DNA from: Paraphysomonas bandaiensis
Taxonomy: Eukaryota; Chrysophyceae
DNA: 64,000 nt
Direction of reading: 5' to 3'
NCBI GenBank assembly: GCA_965644295.1
Contig: CBFFRP010000212.1
Location: forward strand, 1 to 64,000
Part shown: one piece after another, positions 10,006 through 20,412 of the stretch
How positions within the stretch are numbered: the first letter of the stretch is position 1
Layout of the letters: each line of letters starts with the position of its first letter
Position numbers and translations under genes: made by a program
The notes under the pieces: generated by a model
The model's input: the letters and a program-made list of their open reading frames with translations, nothing else
What the model was told of the DNA's origin: nothing
Database searches by the model: none

Positions 10006-12385
10006 ATGACAGATGTTACATTTTCCCGTCGCATAGAAAATTTAAGCAGCGTGCTTGATGACATCAGCTCCTCTCCTGTGCTTGCGAAGGAGCGCGCTGC
10101 AGCCTACAGGCGATTCGCAGGAATTGCGGGCCTCGAGATACCCGAAGAGAGCGAGACCACTGAAGCGGTGCATGAGACTTGGGAGGACTTAGATAACGAG
10201 GGTACGATAGATGTGTTTGCCTTCAGGGCGGATATGATTCAGAGGGGATATGACTCTCATTGGGCGGATGCGACCTTCAAAGCATTCGACATAAAGAAGG
10301 ACGGAGAAATTAATAAATGCGAATATTTTCTTGGAGTGCTGATGGCTACAGAATCAGATAAACTTGCAGCTTTTAATGATAAGAAGTGGAATGATTTCAG
10401 GTGTAAAATGCTGTTTTCGTTTTACTGCAACGCATCTGGGGTAATGGGAGCTGCGGATTTTGCCCGCTGTGTGAAAGATTTGACGTCTATAAACCGACAA
10501 GTTGAAAAAATTATAAATGAAGTGGGGGCTGTTGATAGCAGCTGGATGTGTAACCGAGACGAGTTTATCGAGTTAGTTTCTTCTGGAAATATCGACGTAT
10601 TTTCTCACGAAAATATCAGTCGTATGCACAAACCCCCTAAGAAACCTACTCACCGTGTGACCCTAGATGACCGTCTAATAACAACAGATAATTGTTCTCC
10701 GAATCTAGATACCCATGTTTCAACTACGATTCCACTTGAGGGGAAGGCGCCTGGGCTAGTTGTACATGCTGATTTATTGCCAACCTACCACTGGCCGCAA
10801 ACTATACTGTACGATAGAAATAACGCAGCATATAAAATAGCATCTTTCGTAATGCAACAGGTGATAGGTCTCGTGTATTTACAGCTTCCAGCTGAAAAGA
10901 TGGATGAGCCACGTAAGCCGATTAGATTTCTGTACTTTTTTTATTGTGTCTTGAATGTAGACGATCTGTGGATTCAAAAGCGCGTGGTTCTCTCGACGCT
11001 ACTAGGTACTACCGAGCGCGAGAGACAGTTCCAATATGTCCAGCAGCTGTGTGAGGCTGCAAAGAAGATATTCACCGCGCAGCCAACTGTGGTCAATGTG
11101 GACGCCCCTTGCAAAGTTTTCGGAGATATTCACGGGCAGTTTAGAGATATGCTGCTTCTTTTCTCCAGGTCGCTCTCTTTTAGATACTTGCTAGTGAATT
11201 TATATCTAACTATAACTACCAGATATGGGTTTCCTAGTCACAGAGGAGGCGATATTGAATTATCATCGTATGTCTTCAATGGCGACTGGGTTGACCGAGG
11301 GCCGCATCAATTAGAGACAGTCCTTTTCCTCTTCTCAATTAAGATCCTTTACCCCACCCGTGTCTATCTCGTCAGAGGGAACCATGAGTTCAAGCAACAG
11401 AATAAAAATATGTCACGCTGTGGCGCCGTAGGTTTTGACAAGGCGTGCTGGTCGGCGTTCAAGGGGATGCTAGGAAATGTAGCATACAGACATGTTCACA
11501 AAGCATTCGACATGCTTCCACTTGTGGCTGTAGTGGACAATAGTATTGCCGTCATGCATGGGGGCCTTGGAGATGGGTATGGTATTATTCATACCTTTCT
11601 TAGTTATATAACGTGATTTTTCTCAGGTCGTGGACGCTTGATGACATACGTGCTTTGAAAAGGCCGATTTCATCTGAGCTCTCTAGTGAAATTGTCTTTA
11701 ATGTTGTGTGGAGTGATCCGATTCCGGAATTACCAATGGATGCACGTAAAGGCGCCCATACCAGTGAAAGAGACAATTTTAGAGGTACAGTGTAAATGAA
11801 TGTGATTTGCTACTGAGCTGATAGAGAAGGAATCCAGGGTTAATAAAGAGGTTTGCTATGGATATAACGGAGAAGTGGTGTGCACGTGAAAATCTTTCTC
11901 TCATAATTCGCAGCCATGAGTATAACCCTTCCGGGTTCCTTGTCATGCACGGTGGACGGTTAATTACAGTGTTTTCGGCAAGGAACTATATGGATACGCA
12001 ACTGAATGACTCTGCTCTGCTGCTACTAGCATATGATGACACGCATTCACTCAGAGTAAAGATAAAAACACTATCGAAGAAGTCCACCCCGAATTCTAGC
12101 CAGCCAATAAGCGCACAGTTTGGAACAGTCGGATCTGGGACTTCTCTGCTGGATGCTATTCAGATTCAGCCACTCTCTGACATTGAAAGGGAGAATAGTT
12201 TTGATAGCATTATATCAAAAGTGGAATCGGACACCAGTGACGCCGACCTGAAACTCCCAGAATCAGGTGTAGATTCTGCGAACGACCAAGTTGAAAGTGA
12301 TCAAGACAAGAAAAAAAATTCAACCTTTGTTAAATCACTCAGGCGGAGTGTCAAAGATTTTAAGATTTTCGGGAATAAAAAGTAA
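10006..12385 (+). CDS. EF-hand-containing PPP-family serine/threonine phosphatase
   Basis: Five exons (10006-10912, 10961-11168, 11223-11576, 11627-11791, 11851-12385) encode 722 residues. The N-terminal part has two EF-hand-like loops (near 63 DLDNEGTIDVF and near 97 DIKKDGEIN), suggesting calcium control. The catalytic domain carries the metal and phosphate motifs of the PPP family in order: GDIHG (~356), GDWVDRG (~392), RGNHE (~423), HGG (~483) and a late RSHE with a TVFSARNY loop (~563-590). The Ser-rich acidic tail ends in a basic cluster. PPEF/RdgC phosphatases carry EF-hands after the catalytic domain, so here the order is reversed. The first two introns (48 and 54 bases) are multiples of three without stops, so retention would insert residues in frame. 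Intron 2 falls between GDIHG and GDWVDRG. Substrates are unknown. Confidence 0.88.
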
Positions 12386-12811
12386 TAATATCATGATTAG
12401 CTAAGCTATTCCATAACCGAAAACGTATGGCTGGAAGTGCTTTATAAAATAGTACCAGGTATATATCATGATTGAACGTGCGGTGCACTCAAATGAATAT
12501 ATAAATGAAGTTGCGGTAGTTGCTAAGTGTATTTTGATGCCGATCGAATATTTATTTCTCTGTGCAAGATATTAGCAGATACATATATTGTAGAACACAC
12601 GATATGAGAATCAGATTTCGATTGACATCACCGTAGTATATATTATTAAGTAAGGACAAGACTATATATCTAGTTATCATACATTGTATTTTTCGTACGT
12701 GTAGATATTAGCGGATAAATATATTGTAGGACACATGATATGACAATCATATTTCGATAAACCACACCGTTGTATTGATACAATAACAAGACTGTATATT
12801 GAAAGTCTTAT
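12386..12811. other. AT-rich spacer with a degenerate ~140-bp duplication
   Basis: No gene is visible. A segment starting GATATTAGCAGATACATATATTG at about 12567 is repeated in degenerate form at about 12706, and a shorter related fragment (GACTGTATATCTAGTTA) recurs near 13310. Confidence 0.45.
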
Positions 12812-13312
12812 TATTAGCAATAGGCGTTAAAAACCTGCACTAACTTAGTAGCTAGATGAATGCTAGACAAACTACTTAGACCTCTACCTGTAACTAATCA
12901 GTACACCCTTTTTTTATCCTACTATTTAACGCTACGGAAGCTGCTTGTGCGTCGCCGCAAGCACCAAGGTGCGACCACTTCTGAGTTCTTAAGGTCGGTG
13001 AACACCCCGGATGCTTGACTTCAGCAGGCAGCCCAATACCCCGGTTACCCTTCAGGTGGGCCCTGTCCCGGATGCCCTTGAGGTGGACCCATTCCCGGAT
13101 GCCTGTTTATTCGTCAGGGCCCAAAGACGTCTACACAAGTGACACTTATTGGTGTCCCTTGTACCACACAAGCATTCGGCTATGAGTGGGCAGAAGAATA
13201 TCTGCTGACTATGTTTGCGGCTCAAGTTAGTTTCCCAGAGAAATAACTCCGGTACTTATCCCCCAGAACACCACGAAAAGGTGCGAGTCCGACTTTGTTG
13301 AGGGAACAAGAC
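12812..13312 (+). repeat. R1 dispersed repeat, copy B (full length, ~500 bp)
   Basis: This aligns over its whole length with copy C (30215-30706), over its 5' third with copy A (2567-2730), and in reverse with copy D (20093-20412). It contains the 45-base core at 12937-12981, internal CCCGGATGCC repeats at about 13007-13105, and ends AAGGTGCGAGTCCGACTTTG. No open reading frame is conserved among copies. It is probably a non-autonomous mobile element or a solo LTR. Confidence 0.75.
12937..12981 (+). ncRNA. Conserved 45-base core of R1, potentially a structured RNA
   Basis: The same core occurs at 2686-2730 and 30304-30348. It can form a hairpin TGCTTG...CAAGCA, a smaller GGT...ACC hairpin, and an outer stem GAAG...CTTC. 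In copy C the outer strands read AAAG...CTTT, so the pairing is kept although the bases differ. Function is unknown; transcription is not shown. Confidence 0.35.
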
Positions 13313-13684
13313 TGTATATCTAGTTAACACACCTTGTATTTCTCGTATATGGAACATGGAGTACATGTGATGTTACCAAGTTACCAAGCTGTTATTCACT
13401 GTATCATAGGGCATGAACAAATTCTTTGTGCAGTTAGAATACCGATTCCCGTATTTGAGTCATCTGTGAATGGGTGCAGTCGAGGCACATATGTTTGATG
13501 TTTATCGGGTATCGGGGCCAAATCCAAGTTCTGTTTTGGCCGTGTTGCGGCCGACGCTCCTGTGGGGTTTATGAATTTATGCCATGTAAAAGCGGCGCTG
13601 ATGATTCGTTGCCTGAGGTGATCACTAGAACTGTCAGCCGTTGCGCGCTAGTTTGCGAGGTAGTTATGTGCTGCCTGTTGAGTA
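13313..13684. other. Spacer, no gene seen
   Basis: AT-rich sequence; a short frame at 13474-13695 has no recognisable features. Confidence 0.4.
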
Positions 13685-14565
13685 CTGCAGTATGATATGA
13701 TATATATTGTGCAATTGAAGTGAGTTAATAGTGCGCAAAAGGTGAAGTCAACTCATAGGTGTAACTGGTGATTATAGGTACAAAGGAATTAAATTCAGTT
13801 ACTGATGTGTGACTATACAAGATATAGAACTGACTGATGAACATATGATAAACAGATGTTGCTAAGAGCAGATGTTTCATCAAATGTTACACGAATATGT
13901 ATGTAGTGAAATGTTCAGAATAATAATAGTAATTTCTTACTTGAAGTGTATTGTGTTCAACATAAAGTCGAGGTAATACCAAAACCTGGTAAAGCAATTT
14001 CACCAGGTTTCAAATACTGAGTTATTATTTTACTGTAATTTGTATCTGAGAGGTTAAAGATAAAGAAAAAGTCGCAAGTATAGTTGTTATTAGCAGTATT
14101 TATTGCGTTAAAAGTTGGCCCTGCTATTATTACTTGTGTTTTGTAATATCATATTCTCATATAGCTACATCTGCTTCGCTTGAGACTGCAAACGCTCCAA
14201 CCGAATAGCCTGATTTTGGATACATTGCATACGCATATAGCTATCTTTACCACTACTACTTACAGTAGTATTAGTACCTATGCTCGGAAACGACGCGGCA
14301 ACAGCCGCTGGGGGCACATTGCTAGTAGGTGGAGGATCATAAGCAGGTGAAGGATCATTAGCAGTTAGTACAGTGTATAGTAACAACGCACAACAATAAT
14401 CAGAACAATACCGCATATATACGACATACGACCCCGTCACCATCTTTATAAACAGTATTACTTACCCTGCTCGTGCGCTTTCGTGGTATCTCTTCCTCCA
14501 TAGCAAGGTTAAGGTTTACGTGTATACCAAAGTTAACTTCAGTGAAATGTCCAATTCCAACACTG
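13685..14565 (+). repeat. R2 dispersed repeat, copy 1, interrupted by ~540 bp
   Basis: Bases 13685-13965 match 43618-43905 at high identity, and 14505-14560 match 43907-43950, which is the direct continuation in the other copy. The intervening ~540 bp is absent from the copy at 43.6 kb, so it is either an insertion here or a deletion there. Confidence 0.65.
14165..14443 (-). CDS. Small uncertain ORF inside the R2 insert
   Basis: The reading frame is 92 codons. Its second half is protein-like: a Pro/Ala/Ser-rich stretch, then a helical tail with Gln, Arg and Leu (ERLQSQAK). The first half looks like non-coding translation. Upstream at 14501-14466 a short frame MEEEIPRKRTSR is followed directly by a GTAAGT donor and a TACTAAC-like branch site, which hints at a spliced small gene. 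I could not find an acceptor that joins the two in frame. Treat as tentative. Confidence 0.2.
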   Translation of the reverse strand: MVTGSYVVYMRYCSDYCCALLLYTVLTANDPSPAYDPPPTSNVPPAAVAASFPSIGTNTTVSSSGKDSYMRMQCIQNQAIRLERLQSQAKQM

Positions 14566-14994
14566 CCTATTGTCTAGTAACCGGGCTCACTGTCTGGATT
14601 AATTGTGTCCACGGATGATGATAAATGTATGTCTCGAGTGTGCGATGATCGCGAAGGGTGTGGAGATCAAGGAGTATGAGGTCTATAATATATGTCTGGT
14701 CGACCGAAGATAAGTCAACTTCTAGCCAGTTATCACTAGCAACCACTAGGAAGATCTCTTTATCTTCGTATGCCCAGTCGCTCTTATATATATGATACTC
14801 TGCGGACCCAGGTTACGTCGTGGAGTACTGAAGGTTGTTAGTCGATCATCCGGGGACATAATTTTATTCGTTGCAAATATGTTCACAAACTGAATGGATG
14901 TATTCTAAGTAATATCCAGACGTATAAGGCCAGATTAGTTGCACTATAGGAAAACTTAAGGAGAAATAGAGGAGGCGACATCTACATTTCTACC
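14566..14994. other. Spacer, no gene seen
   Basis: AT-rich sequence lying between R2 and the Copia relic. Its end may be degenerate 5' sequence of the retroelement. Confidence 0.35.
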
Positions 14995-15200
14995 GGGGTA
15001 AAAGGAATCACTGATAGATTAGTGTTTGATATTGCGTTCTTGCTACATATGCACGTTCATCAACAAGTTCAACAAGACCCAGATGAAGATGTCTACATGC
15101 ACCCACCATTGGATTAAGAACTCAGCAAAGGATAGTGTTTCAAGCTTATTATCAAAGAAGCTTTATACGGAATTGCCAAACGCTTGAGATGATACGGAAG
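14995..15200 (+). pseudogene. Decayed Ty1/Copia reverse transcriptase fragment
   Basis: Read in the + strand, this encodes a recognisable Copia RT segment: D-I-A-F-L-L-H, then DEDVYMHPP, then CFKLIIKEALYG. These correspond to the family's DVxxAFLHG, EVYMxQPPG and CxLxKALYGLKQ signatures. In-frame stops fall after PPLD, after LSKG and after RLR, so it is not functional. Confidence 0.6.
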
Positions 15201-16050
15201 ATGGGAAAGTAGAAGGGTTTTATAAACATTAGAAAGTAGAGGTGAATCTTAGTTCTAATTTGATTCGACAAAATACGCTGAGAATGTGATTAAGAAATTT
15301 TAGTCTGCCATATGGGACATAGCAGAAACCATTTCCATCCAATACACTGGAACTATTAGCTACAGAACAGGAGCAGTGGGTATCAACATTTCCGTATAAG
15401 CATAATAGAAGCAGTTCAGTATTTAGCACTTCACACATATACTCAGATCTCGCCCATGCTGCCGCATTGCTGTTGAGATATAATATATAGTGCTAAGCCT
15501 TCTAGCAATTAATCGATTGAAATACTGGAGAGAGAGGAGCGACGAATAAAGGGATCAAATTCAGTGGGAGTAGTTTGAGTTCAGTGATGGGACATACTTA
15601 TGAGACGTTCGATTGCAGGATATATTGTGTTCTTATGTGTGCTGAAGCACTATCATGATGGAATTCGAAAATATATGGCTGAGTAGCTATGCAAGAACTA
15701 ATGTGACTACGGCGGGTGTTACGAGAGCTGGGACTCACATTGACAAAGCCAACCCCATTCTTTATGAACAGCAAGAGTGCAAAAGATTCATGTGAAACTC
15801 AATACACCACAAACGATCAAAGCATATATATATAGAACTGTGAAACTGAAGTATCGCGACGATTCAAGATACGTATGTATATCAGTGGTTGCTATCAGAA
15901 TGTTACATTTATGGTGGTGACACAAATGTGAATGCAATGATATAATCTATCTCGCCTGGAGACTTAAATTTTCTTCAACGATCTAAGTGATAATATGAGC
16001 ACAAGTCAATATATATAGTCAAATTATTGCAGTTTCTCTAACATAATTCA
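15200..16050. repeat. Retroelement remnant related to 53.25-54.13 kb
   Basis: Two blocks match the other locus: 15440-15490 (AGATCTCGCCCATGCTG) resembles 54073-54120, and 15835-16000 resembles 53255-53440. The order of the blocks differs: here the second follows the first, there it precedes it. That would fit the second block being a terminal repeat, but the boundaries are not clear. Confidence 0.45.
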
Positions 16051-16180
16051 TCATATCATTATTCTTAAACTCGCAGTCATAATTCGAATGTTCGAACTAA
16101 TGCTTATATGGCTACACAATATTCGTGATACATATACTAGCTGCTGGGAGGGCAACAAAGCGTACACACAGATAGACTTA

Positions 16181-17132
16181 CTACACCGTTGGACCATCAG
16201 TAAATATAAACCCTCCGTCAGTGTATCTGTTCTCCTTCCTATTAATACCATCATCGGATTCCTCAATGCCTGCAACTACATAGTCGTCAGGAGGAGGGTA
16301 GCGATCGCAGAGATCATCCAGATTTTCATCGTGAAGTTGTGCAGCTTTCTTCTTAAGTCGTTTACTCATTGAAAAGGTTTCATGTGGCCTGGAGCTTGCT
16401 CTCCAGTGATCTTCAAGGTTAAGAGCACGTCGTGTTCCTATAAAATACAGTCAAACATGCTCCTTATTATCCTAGCTATACTCACATACCTGGTCTCATA
16501 ATATGAACGACACAGTTTAAGCAGTCAACGCACATCCATTCTGCGTGATTTCATGAAGTGTTATCATATGAAGCAAGGAAATCTCTCACCATCATCCTTT
16601 TCCCCTTCAATGCCAAGCTTAAAACACGGCGCTTGTATTAAGTTTCGTTGTCGTACCTGCAAATCATGTTAACAAAGATATCATTTGAAGGCATGGCTGT
16701 CACATCGACGCACGTACATTTTCAACAATCGCTTGACCAATTCTCTTTAAATGCTGTCTCGACTCCCCAGTGCATATGACAAAGTGAGATATAGCGTCCA
16801 TCTTCTGTGCTAGCTGAACTACTGAAATATCTATAGCTCTATGGGCGGAAAGTATAGTCTCTATCTCTTCGGGCTGTAGGAGCTGTCTGTGAAATAAGTA
16901 AACCCAAAGCATCACACGCACTATTGTCATACCCCTCTATCACATCCACAGCCGGGGTGGGGACTTCTTCGACCTCAATGTCTTGACGAGGAGGAACCCA
17001 GCTCCAGCTCTTGCTACTACTGTTACTGTTACCAGACGGAGAGGAGGAGCAGCAGCGAACAGACAGAGGAGGAGACTGCAACTGCAGCACCCGCTGACAT
17101 AAATACTGCACGCATCTTGCTTGTCGTATCAT
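16181..17132 (-). CDS. RsfS/YbeB (Iojap/MALSU1)-like ribosome assembly/silencing factor
   Basis: Five exons (17132-16933, 16886-16718, 16656-16590, 16540-16490, 16437-16181) encode 247 residues. The first ~35 residues are rich in Arg, Cys and Ser with few acids, as expected of a mitochondrial (possibly plastid) presequence. The core matches the RsfS fold family: IDISVVQLAQKMDAISHFVI, then CTGESRQHLKRIGQAIVENV, then WMCVDCLNCVVHIM and a final ALNLEDHW, equivalent to the family's closing YDLExLW. Family members bind uL14 on the large ribosomal subunit and act in its assembly or in blocking subunit joining. The Lys-rich C-terminal extension of about 70 residues is longer than in bacteria. Introns are 46-61 bases and all junctions keep frame. 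Organelle assignment is an inference. Confidence 0.85.
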
Positions 17133-17490
17133 AGTGAGTTATTCGTTCAATATTCAGTGTAAATTAATGGACTCATAGACCGACCGGAAGAGTGGGATGA
17201 CATCTGCACATACAGCACTGCAGGTCTGGAGGTGTGTAGGGTGCAGGTCTACTGGTACGCTCCATTGTACTGCTGTACAGCAGTGCGAGTGTGTACAGAA
17301 GTACAGAAACACAATACAAAGGTACATACCAAATACATGGTGTATACATTGTAATACGGACTGTAGGAAATATGGTGTGTGTTGAGCGGTCTGTTACGTC
17401 AATTCAACTGGCAGACTCCCTCCCATCAAATAGCACACACATAAACACAGAGCCTAGTAAGAATATATCGGGACTAAATCTGTCGAAATA
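17133..17490. promoter_or_regulatory. Divergent promoter region, RsfS-like / tubulin chaperone A
   Basis: This 358-bp spacer lies between head-to-head genes. Bases 17200-17345 hold many short self-complementary words such as CTGTACAGCAG, GTGTACAGAAGTACAG and TGTATACA. Confidence 0.4.
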
Positions 17491-18033
17491 ATGGCATCTC
17501 AGCGCAAACTAAATATTCAGGTATGTGTTGAGTCGAAGGTCTGTATCTCACTCATGGAAATGGACGCTGTCGGCAGGTCTCCGTCTGTAAGCGCATGATC
17601 AAAGAGGCAAACTATTACGGTGCGATTATTCTTCCTATGATATTTTTTATGTTATTATGGGTCACCTTACAGTGAAAGAAGTCGCGGAAAACGAGGAGAA
17701 AGTGAGCAACATGAAAGCAGCCGGTCGCGATGTCCATGATATAAGTAAACAGGTGTAAAATACTCTGATAACGTGCAGCTTGGTCATATTTTGTAGGAAG
17801 AAGTTCTGGCGGAATCACGAATGATGATACCAGATAGTAATAGGCGCCGTGATGAGGCTTTGCAGAAACTGAAAGAGATATTGGTAAGCTTTCCTTTATT
17901 TTATTTTGTAATAATGGCCGGCGTACACCAGGAGGAAGGTTCTGATACTTTTGATGGTGAAGATCCCATTGTTGTAGAAGCTCAAAATTTAGTTGAATCA
18001 TATGTTACAGCTCAGACAGAAGACCGCACCTAG
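17491..18033 (+). CDS. TBCA: Tubulin-binding cofactor A (tubulin-specific chaperone A)
   Basis: Five exons (17491-17520, 17577-17619, 17673-17752, 17797-17883, 17932-18033) encode 113 residues, the usual size of the family. The sequence is almost wholly helical, as expected for a three-helix bundle. It keeps the family's order of motifs: an N-terminal Lys-rich helix (CKRMIKEANYY), VKEVAENEEKVSNMKAAG, DISKQEEVLAESRMMIPDS and RRRDEALQKLKEIL. Cofactor A captures beta-tubulin after release from the cytosolic chaperonin and hands it on in the tubulin folding pathway. Introns are 44-56 bases and every junction preserves frame. The promoter is probably shared with the divergent RsfS-like gene. Confidence 0.93.
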
Positions 18034-18514
18034 ACGGTATGGAGCGGCTATTGTTTGGGCGGAAGAGTTAATATTGGTTGCTATCTTCTTTAATTAAAAA
18101 TGAACATAAAGCATTGTGTATGTCGATTTATTAACATTAGTTATATATCCATTCTGTGGTTGTAAAGCAGGTAGTCGATTTATGTTCGGCATAGTTTCTG
18201 TACACATTAGTAGCACTTTTTGTTAGGGGCACATGTTAGTAGTATGTTTGTTATACAGCAAAAGAATTCTAGAGCAATGATTTGCACACAAAACGACTGT
18301 CTTCGTTGTGCAGTGACTTGCTTAGATTATAACAAAGGACGAAGTTATAACGTAGTAAATGTGTTATAGGTGGCATACATTCCAGCCAGCCTACACTATG
18401 ACCACGCACTGTACCACTCCCTCGAAATGGGGCAGCAAATAATATATTACTGCGTAGAAATAACAATTGCAAGTGTATAATTATTCAAAAATGTTTTCAA
18501 TTAATAGTCGACTA
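18034..18514. other. Spacer downstream of TBCA, no gene seen
   Basis: AT-rich. A 67-codon minus frame at 18269-18472 has no family signal. Confidence 0.4.
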
Positions 18515-18712
18515 AACCAATAAATTGAAATATATCTAATACCATCAATCTGATACTGGCGAGTTATAATTGGAGATTGGAGTGTCTATATTATTATTAC
18601 ACATAATCATAAGTGGCAGACACAACATCATGTAGCTAGTGAAAGGTTCAAACTTACTATAGGACCTTTAACATGTGTTCAAATGTGTTCAAATGTGTTC
18701 TTTCTCAAATTG
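18515..18712 (+). repeat. Inverted repeat, left arm
   Basis: This is similar, in reverse complement, to 22386-22582, with shared blocks AATACCATCA, ATAATCATAAG and TTCAAACTTACTATA. It ends in three tandem copies of a 12-bp unit (CAAATGTGTT) near 18675-18702. Either the arms are the ends of a ~4.1 kb element or they are two oppositely oriented insertions. Confidence 0.5.
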
Positions 18713-20092
18713 GGGGGCAGATGTTGTTCAAGAGCTGCTACGTTTTTGTGTCGTGCAGGATGAAGACAAAAGCTCGGAAAGGGAATTCACTTTTGAATCA
18801 CCTGGTGACTATTAGGTCGATAAATTACAGGCCTTTGGATAAGATTTCAACGCAATAGAATTATTTCCGGTAAGTTGATTGGTAATTCGATTGGCAGACC
18901 TGTAGCGCTCATTAGCTGTGAAAGTCACATGCTAAATCTGGCTGTTTCAAACGGATATTCAAGCTTTTGGTGGAAGAATTTTTTGTAGAACTAAGTTTTC
19001 ATGACTCTGTTATGCCTCTGAAATGACAGTTTAGTAAGCTTTGTTGGCAGTTAATGTGTATCTACTAGAGTAATATTTAGCATCAACTATTTGATTTTGG
19101 CTATTAATTGACCCGCATATATGAATTGCCATAATAAGTGATTATCTAGAATCAATGATGGTAGTCTGCTTCTTCGACGCCACAAAATACCTAATATCAA
19201 GACACGTTATATATTATATAATGCAGGGCTACTAAGAACAATATACTGCAATACTTTTGTAAAGAAGGTAGAGTTCAATCAGTAGTATTGCAATATAATG
19301 TTTTTAACTGGTCCAACAATACTATTACAATATATTATATTATAATATATATATTAGTATCATTAATAAAAGCAATGAGGCACATGCATGCCTGTATATT
19401 CCTTTTTAGTGCTAGTCACTAAGAATACAACATCATGATAAACAAACCTACTACGCTTCCAAGCAAAGACTATCTATACTGCTTCCTAGCTAATACTGAT
19501 GATTCCTGTGATCCATCATCAGTGACGTCATTGTCACTATACACTATACATTCATTCGAAATTAATAAAAATAAGAATGCATCCGGCTACAAATAATGTT
19601 GATTATTTTTTTCAAAATCAACAACATGATACTTATAGTAGTGCAGTAGATGCGTAAGTTTCTAGTTTTGCTGCGCTGATCAGGCGTTCGCATGTATTGT
19701 TGGAAGAGTACAGACTACAGGACACGTGCATCTCTGTACCTCTTGATATATATCACTTTTGTTTCTTAGTTTTCGAGCCGATCAAATTATTTTCTCCGAA
19801 TTATTCTCTTTCTTTTATTTCTCTTCTGAACAACCTTTTGATATATATATAAAGCGTTCCTGACGCAAACAATTAAGATAATTAATATAGGCAGTACTGA
19901 ATAGTTTGTATACACTTAAAGTACGTCATCTCATGCTTAGTAAAGGTGGCGAGACTATCTCAGATTCAATGATACAGTATCTGAGGAAATATTGTAGTCG
20001 TACGAGAGTCTTTTCTTGTTGTCATTAGCATATTATCATGTTTACGTACAACATGCATCTAAGTCGAGTAATATGTGTATGATATATATATG
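18713..20092. other. AT-rich gene-poor stretch
   Basis: No coding signal. It contains CAATACTATTACAATATATT-type words near 19260-19350 that recur at 38.9 kb and 48.8 kb, probably from small elements. Confidence 0.4.
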
Positions 20093-20412
20093 GTGCACCC
20101 TCAACAAAGTCGGACTCGCACCTTTTCGTGGTGTTCTGGGGGATAAGTACCGGAGATATTTCTCCGGGAAACTAACGTGAGCCGCATATATAGTCAGCAG
20201 ATATATTGTTCTGCCCACTCATAGCCAAATGCTTGTGTGGTACAAGGGACACTAATAAGTGTCACTTGTGTAGACGTCTTTGGGCCCTGACGAATAAACA
20301 GGCATCCGGGAATGGGCCCACCTCAAGGGCATCCGGGACAGGGCCCACCAGAAGGGTAACCGGGGTATTGGGCTGCCTGCTGAAGTTAAGCATCCAGGAT
20401 GTTCACCTTAAG
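20093..20412 (-). repeat. R1 dispersed repeat, copy D (reverse orientation, 5' truncated)
   Basis: This is the reverse complement of about 12985-13310 in copy B, from CAACAAAGTCGGACTCGCAC through the TTTGGGCCCTGACGAATAAAC and CATCCGGGA blocks to GGTGTTCACC-like sequence. The 45-base core and the AATAGGCGTT end are missing. Confidence 0.75.

Noticed and set aside
10861-10890. Possible 24-base intron (GTGATAGG...TTACAG) in the phosphatase
   Set aside because: It is in frame and would be shorter than any other intron here (44 bases or more), so I kept it as coding sequence.
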